In this document: one piece after another, positions 28,382 through 37,706 of the stretch
How positions within the stretch are numbered: the stretch's first letter is position 1
Layout of the letters: the number at the start of each line of letters is the position of its first letter
Source of the DNA: Sulfitobacter sp. JL08
GTDB taxonomy: Bacteria > Pseudomonadota > Alphaproteobacteria > Rhodobacterales > Rhodobacteraceae
Length of the DNA: 64,000 bases
Direction of reading: 5' to 3'
Assembly (NCBI RefSeq): GCF_003352045.1
Contig: NZ_CP025815.1
Location: 3,968,001 to 4,032,000, forward strand
Position numbers and translations under genes: made by a program
Notes under the pieces: generated by a model
What the model saw: the letters and a program-made list of their open reading frames with translations, nothing else
What the model was told of the DNA's origin: nothing
Databases searched by the model: none

Positions 28382-29407
28382 GTGAGCACAGAAACCAAAC
28401 GCCCGCTGACCCTTCGCGATGTTTCAGAAGCATCCGGCGTGTCCGAAATGACGGTCAGCAGGGTTCTGCGCAATCGGGGCGATGTATCGGATGCAACCCG
28501 CGAACGTGTTCTGGCGGCGGCCAAGCAATTGGGCTACGTGCCCAACAAGATCGCCGGCGCGCTGGCGTCGCAACGGGTCAATCTGGTGGCAGTGATCATA
28601 CCGTCCTTGTCCAATATGGTGTTCCCCGAGGTGCTGACAGGCATCAATCAGGTGCTGGAAGACACGCCCTTGCAACCGGTTGTCGGGGTGACGGATTATC
28701 TGCCTGAAAAAGAAGAACAAGTGCTTTACGAGATGTTGTCGTGGCGGCCATCCGGCGTGATTATCGCGGGGCTGGAACATTCCGACGCGGCCCGCGCGAT
28801 GCTGGAAAACGCAGGCATTCCCGTGGTCGAGATCATGGATGTCGACGGCCGCCCGGTGGACGCGATGGTTGGCATTTCACATCGTCGCGCGGGGCGCGAA
28901 ATGGCGCAGGCAATCCTGAAGGCGGGGTATCAGCATATCGGGTTCATGGGCACCAAGATGCCGCTGGACCACCGCGCGCGCAAACGGTTCGAAGGATTCA
29001 CCGAAGCGCTGGCCAAGGCCGGTGTCGAGATCGAGGACAGAGCGTTTTATTCCGGTGGATCAGCACTGGTAAAGGGTCGCGAAATGACCCAGCAAATGCT
29101 GGAACGCAGCCCCGATCTGGATTTTCTGTACTATTCGAACGATATGATCGGTGCAGGGGGTTTGCTTTATCTTTTGGAGCAGGGCATCGACATTCCGGGG
29201 CAGATTGGCCTTGCTGGCTTTAACGGGGTCGAATTGTTGCAAGGCCTGCCACGCAAGCTGGCCACTATGGATGCCTGCCGTCTCGAAATCGGGCGGGCGG
29301 CGGCCAAGATCATCTGCGATGCGATGGATGAGAACCGGAAAGATTTCGAAACCCGGATTACGCTGACCCCGAAAATTTCCTATGGCGACACGCTGAAACG
29401 GCGTTGA
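28382..29407 (+). CDS. LacI-family transcriptional regulator (GntR-like)
   Basis: 341 aa. The N-terminal helix-turn-helix is LTLRDVSEASGVSEMTVSRV with the hinge YVPNKIAGALAS. The periplasmic-binding-like effector domain follows (LVAVIIPSLSNMVFPEVLTG, IIAGLEHSD, GFNGVEL). The effector domain resembles gluconate/sugar-acid regulators, but no sugar genes are near. The start is GTG 28382; the frame stays open further upstream through the antisense of tRNA-Arg, which cannot be coding. Its targets could include the operon at 30809, but no matching operator was found. Confidence 0.85.
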   Translation: MSTETKRPLTLRDVSEASGVSEMTVSRVLRNRGDVSDATRERVLAAAKQLGYVPNKIAGALASQRVNLVAVIIPSLSNMVFPEVLTGINQVLEDTPLQPVVGVTDYLPEKEEQVLYEMLSWRPSGVIIAGLEHSDAARAMLENAGIPVVEIMDVDGRPVDAMVGISHRRAGREMAQAILKAGYQHIGFMGTKMPLDHRARKRFEGFTEALAKAGVEIEDRAFYSGGSALVKGREMTQQMLERSPDLDFLYYSNDMIGAGGLLYLLEQGIDIPGQIGLAGFNGVELLQGLPRKLATMDACRLEIGRAAAKIICDAMDENRKDFETRITLTPKISYGDTLKRR

Positions 29408-29411
29408 CCGG

Positions 29412-30599
29412 GTGCCTGTACCGATTTTGAAAAATGCCGATGCACGGCGTTTGTTTCTGGACCGGCATGCCCTGGCCGACCCCCCCGCCGGGCCAGCAAA
29501 GGGGCCTATCCTAGGCGAACTGATCAAACGCCTGGGGTTTGTCCAGCTTGACAGCATCAACACCGTCGCCCGCGCGCATGATCTGATCCTGTTTGCACGA
29601 CGCCCGTCCTTTCGCTGTGCCGATCTGAAGCGGTTATATGAAAAAGATCAGGCCCTGTTCGAACACTGGACCCATGATGCCGCGATGATCCCGATGGAGT
29701 TTTATCCGCACTGGCACCTGCGGCAGGCACGAGACGCCCAAAAGCTGAAGAACCAGTGGCGCAACTGGCGGCGCGACGGATTTGAAAGCCAGTTCGAAGA
29801 AGTTCTGCGCCATGTCCGTGATCATGGCCCTGTGGGATCTTCGGATGTTGGCAAACATGAAAAGCGCGGATCGGGCGGCTGGTGGGATTGGCACCCGTCC
29901 AAAACCGCACTGGAATATCTGTGGCGCAGCGGCGCGCTGACCGTCACCGGGCGCAACGCCTTTCAAAAGCAATACGATCTGACAGAGCGCGTGATTGACC
30001 AGACCCTGATAGACAATCGCCCTGATCCCCAGACCAGTATCTACTGGAAATGCGCGGGCGCGCTGGATCGGCTGGGCTTTGCCACCTCGGGCGAAATCGC
30101 GGCATTCTGGGCAACTGTCACACCCGCCGAGGCCAAGGCGTGGTGCACCGAACATCTGGCTGAACTGGATGTTGAAAGCGCCGACGGATCCCTGCGCCGC
30201 TGTTTTGCGCGCCCCGATGTTTTTACCAGCGCACACTCAGCGCCCGAGCCGACAAACCGCATCCGGGTGCTTAGCCCGTTTGACCCGGCATTGCGGGACC
30301 GGGCGCGCGCGGAACGCCTGTTTGGATTTCACTATCGAATCGAGGTCTTCACGCCCGAAGCCAAACGCAACTACGGCTATTATGTCTTTCCGTTATTGCA
30401 GGGCCGCAGGCTGGTCGGACGGATCGATATGAAAGCGCATCGTGATCTGGACAAGCTGATCGTCAGGGCGGTCTGGCCGGAAAAAGACATCAGGTGGTCA
30501 GACACAAGGACACAGAAACTGGGCGCTGAACTGGTCCGGATTGGCCGTCTTGCCGGAACTTCCCGGATCGAGTTTGCCGACGGCTGGCTGCGTCCTTGA
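29412..30599 (+). CDS. Winged-helix DNA glycosylase, YcaQ/AlkZ-like
   Basis: 395 aa. The N-terminal segment LIKRLGFVQLDSINTVARAH contains the Q-x-D motif (QLD) that is catalytic in AlkZ/YcaQ interstrand-crosslink glycosylases. The GWWDWHPSKTALEYLWRSG and ILSPFDP-like (VLSPFDPALRDR) segments are also family-typical. It unhooks alkylated or crosslinked bases. The GTG start lies 4 bases after the LacI gene stop, so the two may be co-transcribed without an obvious functional link. Confidence 0.83.
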   Translation: MPVPILKNADARRLFLDRHALADPPAGPAKGPILGELIKRLGFVQLDSINTVARAHDLILFARRPSFRCADLKRLYEKDQALFEHWTHDAAMIPMEFYPHWHLRQARDAQKLKNQWRNWRRDGFESQFEEVLRHVRDHGPVGSSDVGKHEKRGSGGWWDWHPSKTALEYLWRSGALTVTGRNAFQKQYDLTERVIDQTLIDNRPDPQTSIYWKCAGALDRLGFATSGEIAAFWATVTPAEAKAWCTEHLAELDVESADGSLRRCFARPDVFTSAHSAPEPTNRIRVLSPFDPALRDRARAERLFGFHYRIEVFTPEAKRNYGYYVFPLLQGRRLVGRIDMKAHRDLDKLIVRAVWPEKDIRWSDTRTQKLGAELVRIGRLAGTSRIEFADGWLRP

Positions 30600-30776
30600 A
30601 TTGATCATTTGACAGACTCAAAACTTTTCGCCACGGTTTTCTTGTATCTTTGGATCGGCGGACACCCCTTTGAATAGCATTGTTCAAACCCAGCTTTGCA
30701 ATCGCCGCGCGACCGGCTGCGATCTGGTTGTTTAACGGGCGGGGCCAAAACGCCCCTGTTCGCCATTGTTAGACAC

Positions 30777-30796
30777 GGGCAGCCCTGCCCTTTTTT
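30777..30796 (+). terminator. Terminator-like hairpin in the hyuA leader
   Basis: GGGCA-GCCC-TGCCC (5-bp stem, 4-nt loop) followed by TTTTTT ends 12 bases before the hyuA ATG. It may end transcription arriving from the YcaQ gene, or act as a leader attenuator. A second stem (GGGGC/GCCCC) lies about 30 bases upstream and could pair alternatively. Confidence 0.5.
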
Positions 30797-30808
30797 CAAA
30801 GACACCCA

Positions 30809-32902
30809 ATGACATCTCAATCCAGTTTGCGCCTTGCCGTCGATATCGGCGGCACGTTTACCGACACGGTTCTTATGAATGGCAAGCTGGAGGTTCTTGC
30901 CACCGCCAAAACCCCGACCACACCGGAAAATCCGACAATTGGTGCGCTGGATGGCGCACACATCGCGCTGGACCTGGCCGGACACCAGATGGCCGATGTG
31001 ACCGGATTTATCCACGGCACGACCCTGGCAACCAACGCCCTGATCGAACGGCGCGGGGCGCAGGTGGCAACCATCACGACGGCCGGTTTCCGCGATATTC
31101 TGGAAATCGCCTATGAGCGCCGATACAGCCAATATGACATCAACCTGACAAAGCCCGATTTGCTGGTCACGCGGGACCGCAGCCTGACAATCGGCGGGCG
31201 CATGAATGCAAAAGGTCAGGAACTGACACCTCTGGATACCGATGCCGTGCCCGTTCTTTTGGAACAGTTGGATGCCTGTGGGGCTGATGCGGTGGCAATT
31301 TGCCTCCTGCACAGTTACGCAAATGCGGATCACGAACAGGCCTTGGCCCGGCTGATCCTGCATCACCGGCCCGATCTGGTGGTGTCGGTATCAAGTGATA
31401 TCAGCCCCGAAGCCCGCGAATTTGAACGGCTCTGCACCACCGTTGCCAACGCATATGTTCAACCGCTGATGTCGCGGTACCTGAAGGATTTTGCCAACCG
31501 GTTCGCGGCCCATGGCCTGACCTGCCCGATCCTGATGATGACAGCAGGTGGCGGGATGACCACGCTGGAAACGGCGGTGCAACACCCGATCCGTCTGGTT
31601 GAATCCGGGCCTGCCGGTGGTGCCATTCTGGCCGCGCGTGTTGCCGCGCAAAGCGGTGAAACCGAAGTGCTGTCTTTCGACATGGGGGGTACCACGGCCA
31701 AGCTGTGTCTGATCGACCGGTTTCAGCCGCAAACGGCGCGGAATTTCGAAATCTCGCGCGCTGAACGGTTCATCAAGGGCAGTGGCATGCCGGTGCGCAT
31801 TCCCGTGCTTGAAATGATCGAGATCGGGGCCGGCGGCGGTTCGATCGCGTCCGTTGACCGGCTGGGCCGGCTGAAGGTCGGACCACAAAGCGCGGGCAGC
31901 GAACCGGGCCCAGCGGCCTTTGCCAAGGGCGGAAGCGAACCGACAGTGACGGATTCAGATGTTGTTTTGGGCTTGATAGACCCTGATCGCTTTGCCGAGG
32001 GACGCCTGAAGATCGATGCCGGTGCCGCGCAAAACGCGCTGGCGCAATACCTGGCAGCAGCGTTGCAAACAGACAGTATCGGCGCTGCAATTGGCATCAG
32101 CGAAATTGTCGACGAAAGCATGGCCAGCGCCGGGCGGATGCACGCGATTGAATCCGGCAAGGATCTGGCGACACGCACGATGATTGCCTTTGGTGGCAAC
32201 GGGCCATTGCACGCAACCCGCGTTGCGCGCAGGGCCGGTGTTTCACGCATTCTGATCCCGCACGATCCCGGCGTCGGATCTGCTGTCGGGTTCCTTTTTG
32301 CACCCGTATCCTTCGAAATTGTGCGTAGCCGCTACGCCACCCTAGATGATCTGGATACCGAGGCGCTGAACCGGTTTTTCGAAGAGATGGCGCAACAGGC
32401 CAGCGCCGTGGTGCGCGCAGGTGCCCCCGATCAGCCACTGCACCAGAAACGCAGCGCCTTCATGCGGTATCACGGACAAGGGCACGAAATTGAAATTGCA
32501 TTGCCAGAACGGAAACTGGCCGCCAGCGACATTGCCGGATTGAAGGCATCGTTCGAACGGGAATACAGCCAGCAGTTTTCGCGCATCGTCCCCGGAATGA
32601 AAATCGAAATCATGAACTGGGCGCTGACGGTTTCAACCCACGCGCAGGAACCCAGCCCCGAAACAAGGGATATTGCACAAAACGATGCGCAGCCCGACAG
32701 CACGCGAACGATCATTTGCGATATCACCGGCCAGCCGGCCAAGGCCGGTGTCTACCTGCGCAAAACGCTGCGGCCCGGCGACACGCTGAACGGCCCTGCC
32801 CTGATCCTTGAACCGCAAACTACAACATTCGTCAGCCGCGATTTCCGTGCCCGCGTTGACGCGAACGGCACCCTGGTTCTGACGCAAGAGGAGCGCGTAT
32901 GA
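30809..32902 (+). CDS. hyuA: Hydantoinase/oxoprolinase family protein, subunit A
   Basis: 697 aa. It opens with RLAVDIGGTFTDTVLM, the ATP-binding start of the HyuA/oxoprolinase ASKHA fold. FIHGTTLATNALIERRGA, SFDMGGTTAKLCLI, GAGGGSIASVD and FGGNGPLHA follow. The family uses ATP to open cyclic amides (N-methylhydantoin, 5-oxoproline, caprolactam) or to carboxylate ketones, always with a B subunit. It is first of seven tightly packed genes. The ribosome site is weak, with a terminator-like hairpin directly upstream, so expression is probably controlled in the leader. Confidence 0.9.
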   Translation: MTSQSSLRLAVDIGGTFTDTVLMNGKLEVLATAKTPTTPENPTIGALDGAHIALDLAGHQMADVTGFIHGTTLATNALIERRGAQVATITTAGFRDILEIAYERRYSQYDINLTKPDLLVTRDRSLTIGGRMNAKGQELTPLDTDAVPVLLEQLDACGADAVAICLLHSYANADHEQALARLILHHRPDLVVSVSSDISPEAREFERLCTTVANAYVQPLMSRYLKDFANRFAAHGLTCPILMMTAGGGMTTLETAVQHPIRLVESGPAGGAILAARVAAQSGETEVLSFDMGGTTAKLCLIDRFQPQTARNFEISRAERFIKGSGMPVRIPVLEMIEIGAGGGSIASVDRLGRLKVGPQSAGSEPGPAAFAKGGSEPTVTDSDVVLGLIDPDRFAEGRLKIDAGAAQNALAQYLAAALQTDSIGAAIGISEIVDESMASAGRMHAIESGKDLATRTMIAFGGNGPLHATRVARRAGVSRILIPHDPGVGSAVGFLFAPVSFEIVRSRYATLDDLDTEALNRFFEEMAQQASAVVRAGAPDQPLHQKRSAFMRYHGQGHEIEIALPERKLAASDIAGLKASFEREYSQQFSRIVPGMKIEIMNWALTVSTHAQEPSPETRDIAQNDAQPDSTRTIICDITGQPAKAGVYLRKTLRPGDTLNGPALILEPQTTTFVSRDFRARVDANGTLVLTQEERV

Positions 32903-34542
32903 TGAACGATTTGTCCAACACCCGCCTGCAAGTGATGTGGAACCGGCTTTTGGCGATTGTCGAAGAGCAGGGTCAGGCCCTGATCCGCGCGGCTTTCAGC
33001 CCGATCGTGCGCGAGTGCGGCGATATCTCGGCTGGAATCTTCGATCTTCAGGGCCGCATGCTGGCACAGGCCGTGACAGGTACACCCGGGCACATCAACA
33101 CGATGGCCGAAGCCGTCAAAACCTTGCGCGCCCGGTTTGATCTGCAACAGATGCAACCGGGCGATATCTACATGACCAACGATCCCTGGATCGCCTCGGG
33201 GCATCTGAACGATTTCCTGTTGATGATGCCGGTTTTCTTTCAGGGGCGCGTTATCGGCTTTACCTCGTGTACATCACATCTGGTCGATCTGGGTGGCCTT
33301 GGGATGGGTCCCGAAGGGTCGGATATCTATGACGAAGGGCTGCTGATGCCCCCCTGCAAACTGGTTGAACGCGGCGAGATCAACGCGCTGCTGATGGAGA
33401 TCGTCAAAGCCAATTCGCGCGAGCCGGTTGCCAATGAAGGCGACATTTACGCGCTGGTCGCGTGTTGTGAAACGGGTGCAACCCGCCTGTCCGGGATGAT
33501 GGAAGAATTCGGATTGCAGGATCTGAACGCCTTGTCCGACTATATTATTGCCACATCACGCGCCGGTACTCTGGCGGCAATCGCCCAAGTGCCTAACGGC
33601 GTTTACAAGAACACGATCGGGATCGACGGATACGAATCCGCGATCGATCTTTGTGCCACGCTGACAGTGTCTGATACGGGCATTTCGCTTGATTTTACCG
33701 GAACATCGGGGTGCTCGGCAAAAGGCATCAACGTTCCGTTGAATTATGCGACAGCGTATTCCGTCTTTGCTTTGCGCTGCATTATCGGGCCGGACATTCC
33801 CAACAATGCCGGATCACTGGAACCGTTTCAGGTGACGGCGCCAGAAGGATGCATTTTGAATGCTGTGGCACCCGCCCCGGTCGCAATGCGCCATACGATC
33901 GGGCAGATGACGCCTGATCTGGTCTATGGCTGTCTGCATCAGGCCCTGCCCCATTCCGTGCCGTCCGAAGGCGCATCGTGCATGTATGATCTGCCATTGC
34001 GCCACACACCTGATGCGGTTCAATCGGGTGGCACCCAATTCGCGCTGGAACTGGTCTATAATGGCGGCACCGGGGCCCGCCCGACCGCCGATGGCTTGTC
34101 GGCCACAGCCTTTCCCAGCGGCGTCTGGGGCAGTCAGGTTGAAATGACCGAAGCGGTCGCACCGGTTTTGATCACCAAGCGCGAATTGCGCTGTGACAGT
34201 GGCGGTGCCGGAACATTTCGTGGCGGTTTGGGCCAGCACATCGAAATGATATCCGCTACGGACGAAGACATTATGCTGTTTCTGTCGGTTGAACGGATCA
34301 AGAACCCGGCACGGGGACGCAACGGCGGGCATGCCGGTGCGCCCGGTCGTGTGCGTATCGGGATGGACGGGCCCGATTTGCCCGGCAAGGGCGAGGTGCG
34401 CATTCCTGCGGGAAAAACGCTTGTGTTTGAAACGCCCGGCGGCGGCGGATTTGGTGATCCGGCCCAACGCGCGCCAGAGGATATCGCGCGCGATATCGCG
34501 TTCGGGCTGGTCAGCAGGGACAAGGCGCAGCGAAATGCTTAA
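32899..34542 (+). CDS. hyuB: Hydantoinase/oxoprolinase family protein, subunit B
   Basis: 547 aa. Family segments are visible: FSPIVRECGDISAGIFDLQG, TGTPGHINTM, GDIYMTNDPWIASGHLND, GFTSCTSHLVDLGG, and ETPGGGGFGDP near the end. It partners HyuA in the ATP-dependent amidohydrolase or carboxylase. The start overlaps the hyuA stop by 4 bases. The next gene starts 8 bases before its stop. Confidence 0.9.
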   Translation: MMNDLSNTRLQVMWNRLLAIVEEQGQALIRAAFSPIVRECGDISAGIFDLQGRMLAQAVTGTPGHINTMAEAVKTLRARFDLQQMQPGDIYMTNDPWIASGHLNDFLLMMPVFFQGRVIGFTSCTSHLVDLGGLGMGPEGSDIYDEGLLMPPCKLVERGEINALLMEIVKANSREPVANEGDIYALVACCETGATRLSGMMEEFGLQDLNALSDYIIATSRAGTLAAIAQVPNGVYKNTIGIDGYESAIDLCATLTVSDTGISLDFTGTSGCSAKGINVPLNYATAYSVFALRCIIGPDIPNNAGSLEPFQVTAPEGCILNAVAPAPVAMRHTIGQMTPDLVYGCLHQALPHSVPSEGASCMYDLPLRHTPDAVQSGGTQFALELVYNGGTGARPTADGLSATAFPSGVWGSQVEMTEAVAPVLITKRELRCDSGGAGTFRGGLGQHIEMISATDEDIMLFLSVERIKNPARGRNGGHAGAPGRVRIGMDGPDLPGKGEVRIPAGKTLVFETPGGGGFGDPAQRAPEDIARDIAFGLVSRDKAQRNA

Positions 34543-35617
34543 GGCGAACGCACATATCGCCGATATGGCCCCTTATGCGCTGGCCAACCTGACGGCGGAA
34601 CCCGGCACACGGCTGATTTCCCTGTCCCAGAACGAAAGTCTGCGCCCGCCCAGCCCCCGCGCCAGCCAAGCGGCGATCACGGCAATGGGTCAGGCCGCGC
34701 TTTATCCTGATCCCGATTGGACCGATCTGCGCAATGCCATCGCGCAGGTCCATGCCATCGATCCGGCCATGATCCTGTGCGGGGCTGGATCAATGGAATT
34801 GATTGCCGCGCTGCTGCATGCCTATGCCAGCGCGACAGACACGATACTGGCCCCCGCCTACAGCTATGCCTTTTTCCGGACCATGGCGCATGTCACGCAG
34901 GCACGGTATCTGATTGCGCCGGAACCGGATTTGCGCGTTTGCACAAATACCCTGCTGACCGCTTTGACGGACGACACAAAAATCGTGTGCATCGCAAACC
35001 CCGGCAACCCGACAGGCACCGTGATCCCTTCGCAGGATTTGCGCGATCTGCGGGCCGCATTGCCCCGCGATACCCTATTGATCATTGACGAGGCCTATGG
35101 AGAGTTTGCCACTTCGAACGAACCGGTCTTTGATATGGCCCAATCGGGCAATACCGTCATTCTGCGCACGTTTTCCAAGGCTTACGGTCTGGCGGGCCTG
35201 CGTGTCGGGTGGGGCGTTTTTCCCGAACATATCGCCAGCGAAACACGCAAATTGCTGAACCCGAACAATATCAGTGCCGTCAGCCAGGCCGCTGCCGCCG
35301 CAGCGATGCAGGATCAGGAATACATGAAAAAAACATGCAGCCTGACGGCGGACCTGCGCACAGAGCTGATAAAAACCTGCCGTCAACTGGGCCTTGAAGT
35401 ACCTGAAAGCCAGACGAATTTTGCCCTGATCCGGTTTGACAGCGCCGCCAGCGCCAACAGTGCGGACAGCGCGTTGCGACAACGCGGCGTGATCATGCGC
35501 GGCATGGCCGGGTACGGATTACCGGAATGCCTGCGGGCAACAATAGGACCCCCAGAGGATATGAAGCTTGCTATAGAAACCCTGAAACAATGGCACGAAC
35601 AACGAGGCACCAAATGA
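34535..35617 (+). CDS. Class I/II PLP aminotransferase (HisC-like)
   Basis: 360 aa. YPDPDWTDLRNAIA, NPGNPTGTVIP, LIIDEAYGEFA and the PLP lysine in RTFSKAYGLAGLRVGW match the histidinol-phosphate aminotransferase/CobD group. The setting is catabolic, so transamination or decarboxylation of an amino acid released by HyuAB is possible. ATG 34535 was chosen because of the operon overlap; an open frame upstream runs inside hyuB. The stop overlaps the next start by 4 bases. Confidence 0.83.
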   Translation: MLKANAHIADMAPYALANLTAEPGTRLISLSQNESLRPPSPRASQAAITAMGQAALYPDPDWTDLRNAIAQVHAIDPAMILCGAGSMELIAALLHAYASATDTILAPAYSYAFFRTMAHVTQARYLIAPEPDLRVCTNTLLTALTDDTKIVCIANPGNPTGTVIPSQDLRDLRAALPRDTLLIIDEAYGEFATSNEPVFDMAQSGNTVILRTFSKAYGLAGLRVGWGVFPEHIASETRKLLNPNNISAVSQAAAAAAMQDQEYMKKTCSLTADLRTELIKTCRQLGLEVPESQTNFALIRFDSAASANSADSALRQRGVIMRGMAGYGLPECLRATIGPPEDMKLAIETLKQWHEQRGTK

Positions 35618-36366
35618 GATATCTTTCCCGCGGGACGGCCCGTATCGGGGTTCTTGTGCCCTTTACCAATACAAACCTTGAGGCGGACATGGCGCTTATG
35701 CGGCCGCAAGGCGTGTCGTTTCATTACGCGCGTCTGGGCGGATATGATCGCGATGAGATACCGGACGAAAAACAAATGGCCGGTCTTGGTGCATCCGATC
35801 TGGATGAACCGCTGGCCCTGTTGCTGGGGGTAAGGCCGGATGTGGTGATGTACGGCTGTACCTCTGCCACGCTGACGCACGGACCGCAATTTGATGCCGA
35901 CCTGTCGCGCAAGATCACGGATTTGAGCGGTGCGGCAACAGTGACTGCGGCAGGGGCGCTGGTTTTTGCGCTGAAGGCCCTGGGCGCAACCAGAATTGGC
36001 TTTGCATCCCCCTATGTTCCAAAAATCAATGATGACGCAGTCGCCTTTCTGCAAAGCTGCGGAGTAACCACCCTGCACCGCTCTGAAGTTATGGGCACTT
36101 TGGACAATTACAGTCAGGGCGAACTGACGCCGCAAAAGGTTTTCGATCTGGGGCGCGCCGCCGATCATCCGGACGCGCAGGCGATTGTTCTGTCGTGCAC
36201 TGACATGCGCAGTGTGGAAATCATCGACCGGCTTGAAGCCGAACTGGGCAAGCCGGTGATCACGTCAAATCAGGCGATGCTGTTTCAGGCTTTGCATCAC
36301 CTTGGGCTGGGATACGCAGACGGGTTTGGAAACCTGTTCACATCGCTGGAAAGGGGAACGGCATGA
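35614..36366 (+). CDS. Asp/Glu/hydantoin racemase superfamily protein (maleate isomerase-like)
   Basis: 250 aa. Two catalytic-type cysteines are visible in the expected halves: VVMYGCTSATLTHG and AIVLSCTDMRSVEII. The start ARIGVLVPFTNTNLEADM and the GVTTLHRSEVMG segment resemble maleate cis-trans isomerase and arylmalonate decarboxylase. It probably racemises or isomerises a dicarboxylic intermediate of the operon (inference). ATG overlaps at both ends (4 bases each). Confidence 0.8.
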   Translation: MRYLSRGTARIGVLVPFTNTNLEADMALMRPQGVSFHYARLGGYDRDEIPDEKQMAGLGASDLDEPLALLLGVRPDVVMYGCTSATLTHGPQFDADLSRKITDLSGAATVTAAGALVFALKALGATRIGFASPYVPKINDDAVAFLQSCGVTTLHRSEVMGTLDNYSQGELTPQKVFDLGRAADHPDAQAIVLSCTDMRSVEIIDRLEAELGKPVITSNQAMLFQALHHLGLGYADGFGNLFTSLERGTA

Positions 36367-37706
36367 CGCAGATGGAAAAAATTGCAGATTTCATTCTTGA
36401 TCCCGACCTGTCGGTTCCCGAAAGCGCGCTGGCGATGGCTGCCACGCTGCTGGTTGACACATTGGGGGTATGCGCGGGCGCGACCCATCTGGATGCCGGG
36501 CGGATCGCGCGCGATTTTGCGGTTGATTTCCACGCGGCCAGCGGCGCCGGTTTTGCCGCCCCGATCCTGTTTGACGGGCGCCATGCCAGCCTGTCTGGCG
36601 CGGCCTTTGCTGCGGCCACCCAGATCGATAATCTGGATGCGCATGACGGCTATAATCCGACCCTCGGGCATATCGGATGTGCTGTCGTGCCCGCGCTGTT
36701 TGCCTTTGCCGCACATTGCCCGGAATTGACCGGCAGGCAGGCGCTGACGGCCTTGGCCATGTCATACGAAGTTGCGGCCCGCGCCGGAATTTCATTGCAC
36801 GCAACAGTGTCTGACTATCACACATCCGGCGCATGGAACGCCTTGGGCGTGGCCGCTTTGGGGGCGCGACTGCGCAATCACGATACGCCGACGCTGCGGC
36901 AGGGATTGGGCATTGCGGAATACCACGGCCCGCGCAGCCAGATGATGCGCGAAATTGCAAACCCCACCATGTTGCACGATGGATCAGGGATCGGTGCGCT
37001 GACCGGCGTGAACGCCGTGCTGCTGGCCGAACGCGGATTTCTGGGCGCGCCCGCCATCACGGTGGAATCAGACGAGGTTGCGCAACACTGGGCCGATCTG
37101 GGGGGCGACTGGACCATTGAGCGGAATTATATCAAGCCCCACCCGATCTGCCGGTGGGCCCATGCCGCGATTGATGCCACACACGCGCTGCTCACCACCC
37201 ACGACCTGAACGCGGATCAGATTGCGTCTGTCCATATCAACACATTCCGTCAGGCGGCATGTCTTTATTCCGGTATGCCGGAAACCACATCGCAGGCGCA
37301 GTATTCGCTTCCTTTTGCTGTCGCTGTTCTGATGCGTCATGGGCGCATCGCCCCCGAACATGTGAGCGGCGCGGCCTTGTCCGACCCGGAAACCGCGCAG
37401 GTGTTGACACGGATCACAGTCAGCGAAACGGCGCGCCATTCTGATCGCTTTCCTGCCGGGCGCTGGTCGGATGTGACGATGACACTGCGCGACGGGCGCA
37501 GCTTTCATTCCGGTGATGTTCATGCCAGAGGTGGGCCCGAGGCACCGATGGACCAGACAGAACTGAGGGAAAAATTTGACGCGATGGTAAATCCGTCTTT
37601 CGGACCTGGCCGCAGTCAGGCGATCTGGGATGCCGGCATGGGGCTGGTGCAGTCCGACACCCTGTTTTCCAGTCTGTCGCATGTCGTGGAAAAGGGGCCG
37701 GAATGA
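36363..37706 (+). CDS. MmgE/PrpD family protein
   Basis: 447 aa. The family pattern is clear: MAATLLVDTLGVCAGA at the start, NLDAHDGYNPTLGHIG, YEVAARAG, GAWNALGVAALGARL, IKPHPICRWAHAAID. Members include 2-methylcitrate dehydratase, cis-aconitate decarboxylase and iminodisuccinate epimerase. In this operon a dehydratase or epimerase acting on a substituted dicarboxylate is plausible. Overlaps of 4 bases with both neighbours show tight coupling. Confidence 0.85.
   Translation: MTQMEKIADFILDPDLSVPESALAMAATLLVDTLGVCAGATHLDAGRIARDFAVDFHAASGAGFAAPILFDGRHASLSGAAFAAATQIDNLDAHDGYNPTLGHIGCAVVPALFAFAAHCPELTGRQALTALAMSYEVAARAGISLHATVSDYHTSGAWNALGVAALGARLRNHDTPTLRQGLGIAEYHGPRSQMMREIANPTMLHDGSGIGALTGVNAVLLAERGFLGAPAITVESDEVAQHWADLGGDWTIERNYIKPHPICRWAHAAIDATHALLTTHDLNADQIASVHINTFRQAACLYSGMPETTSQAQYSLPFAVAVLMRHGRIAPEHVSGAALSDPETAQVLTRITVSETARHSDRFPAGRWSDVTMTLRDGRSFHSGDVHARGGPEAPMDQTELREKFDAMVNPSFGPGRSQAIWDAGMGLVQSDTLFSSLSHVVEKGPE

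Noticed and set aside
28382-29407. LacI-type protein as the regulator of the hyuAB operon
   Set aside because: The YcaQ-like gene and a terminator-like hairpin lie between, and I found no LacI-type palindrome upstream of hyuA. It remains possible but unsupported.
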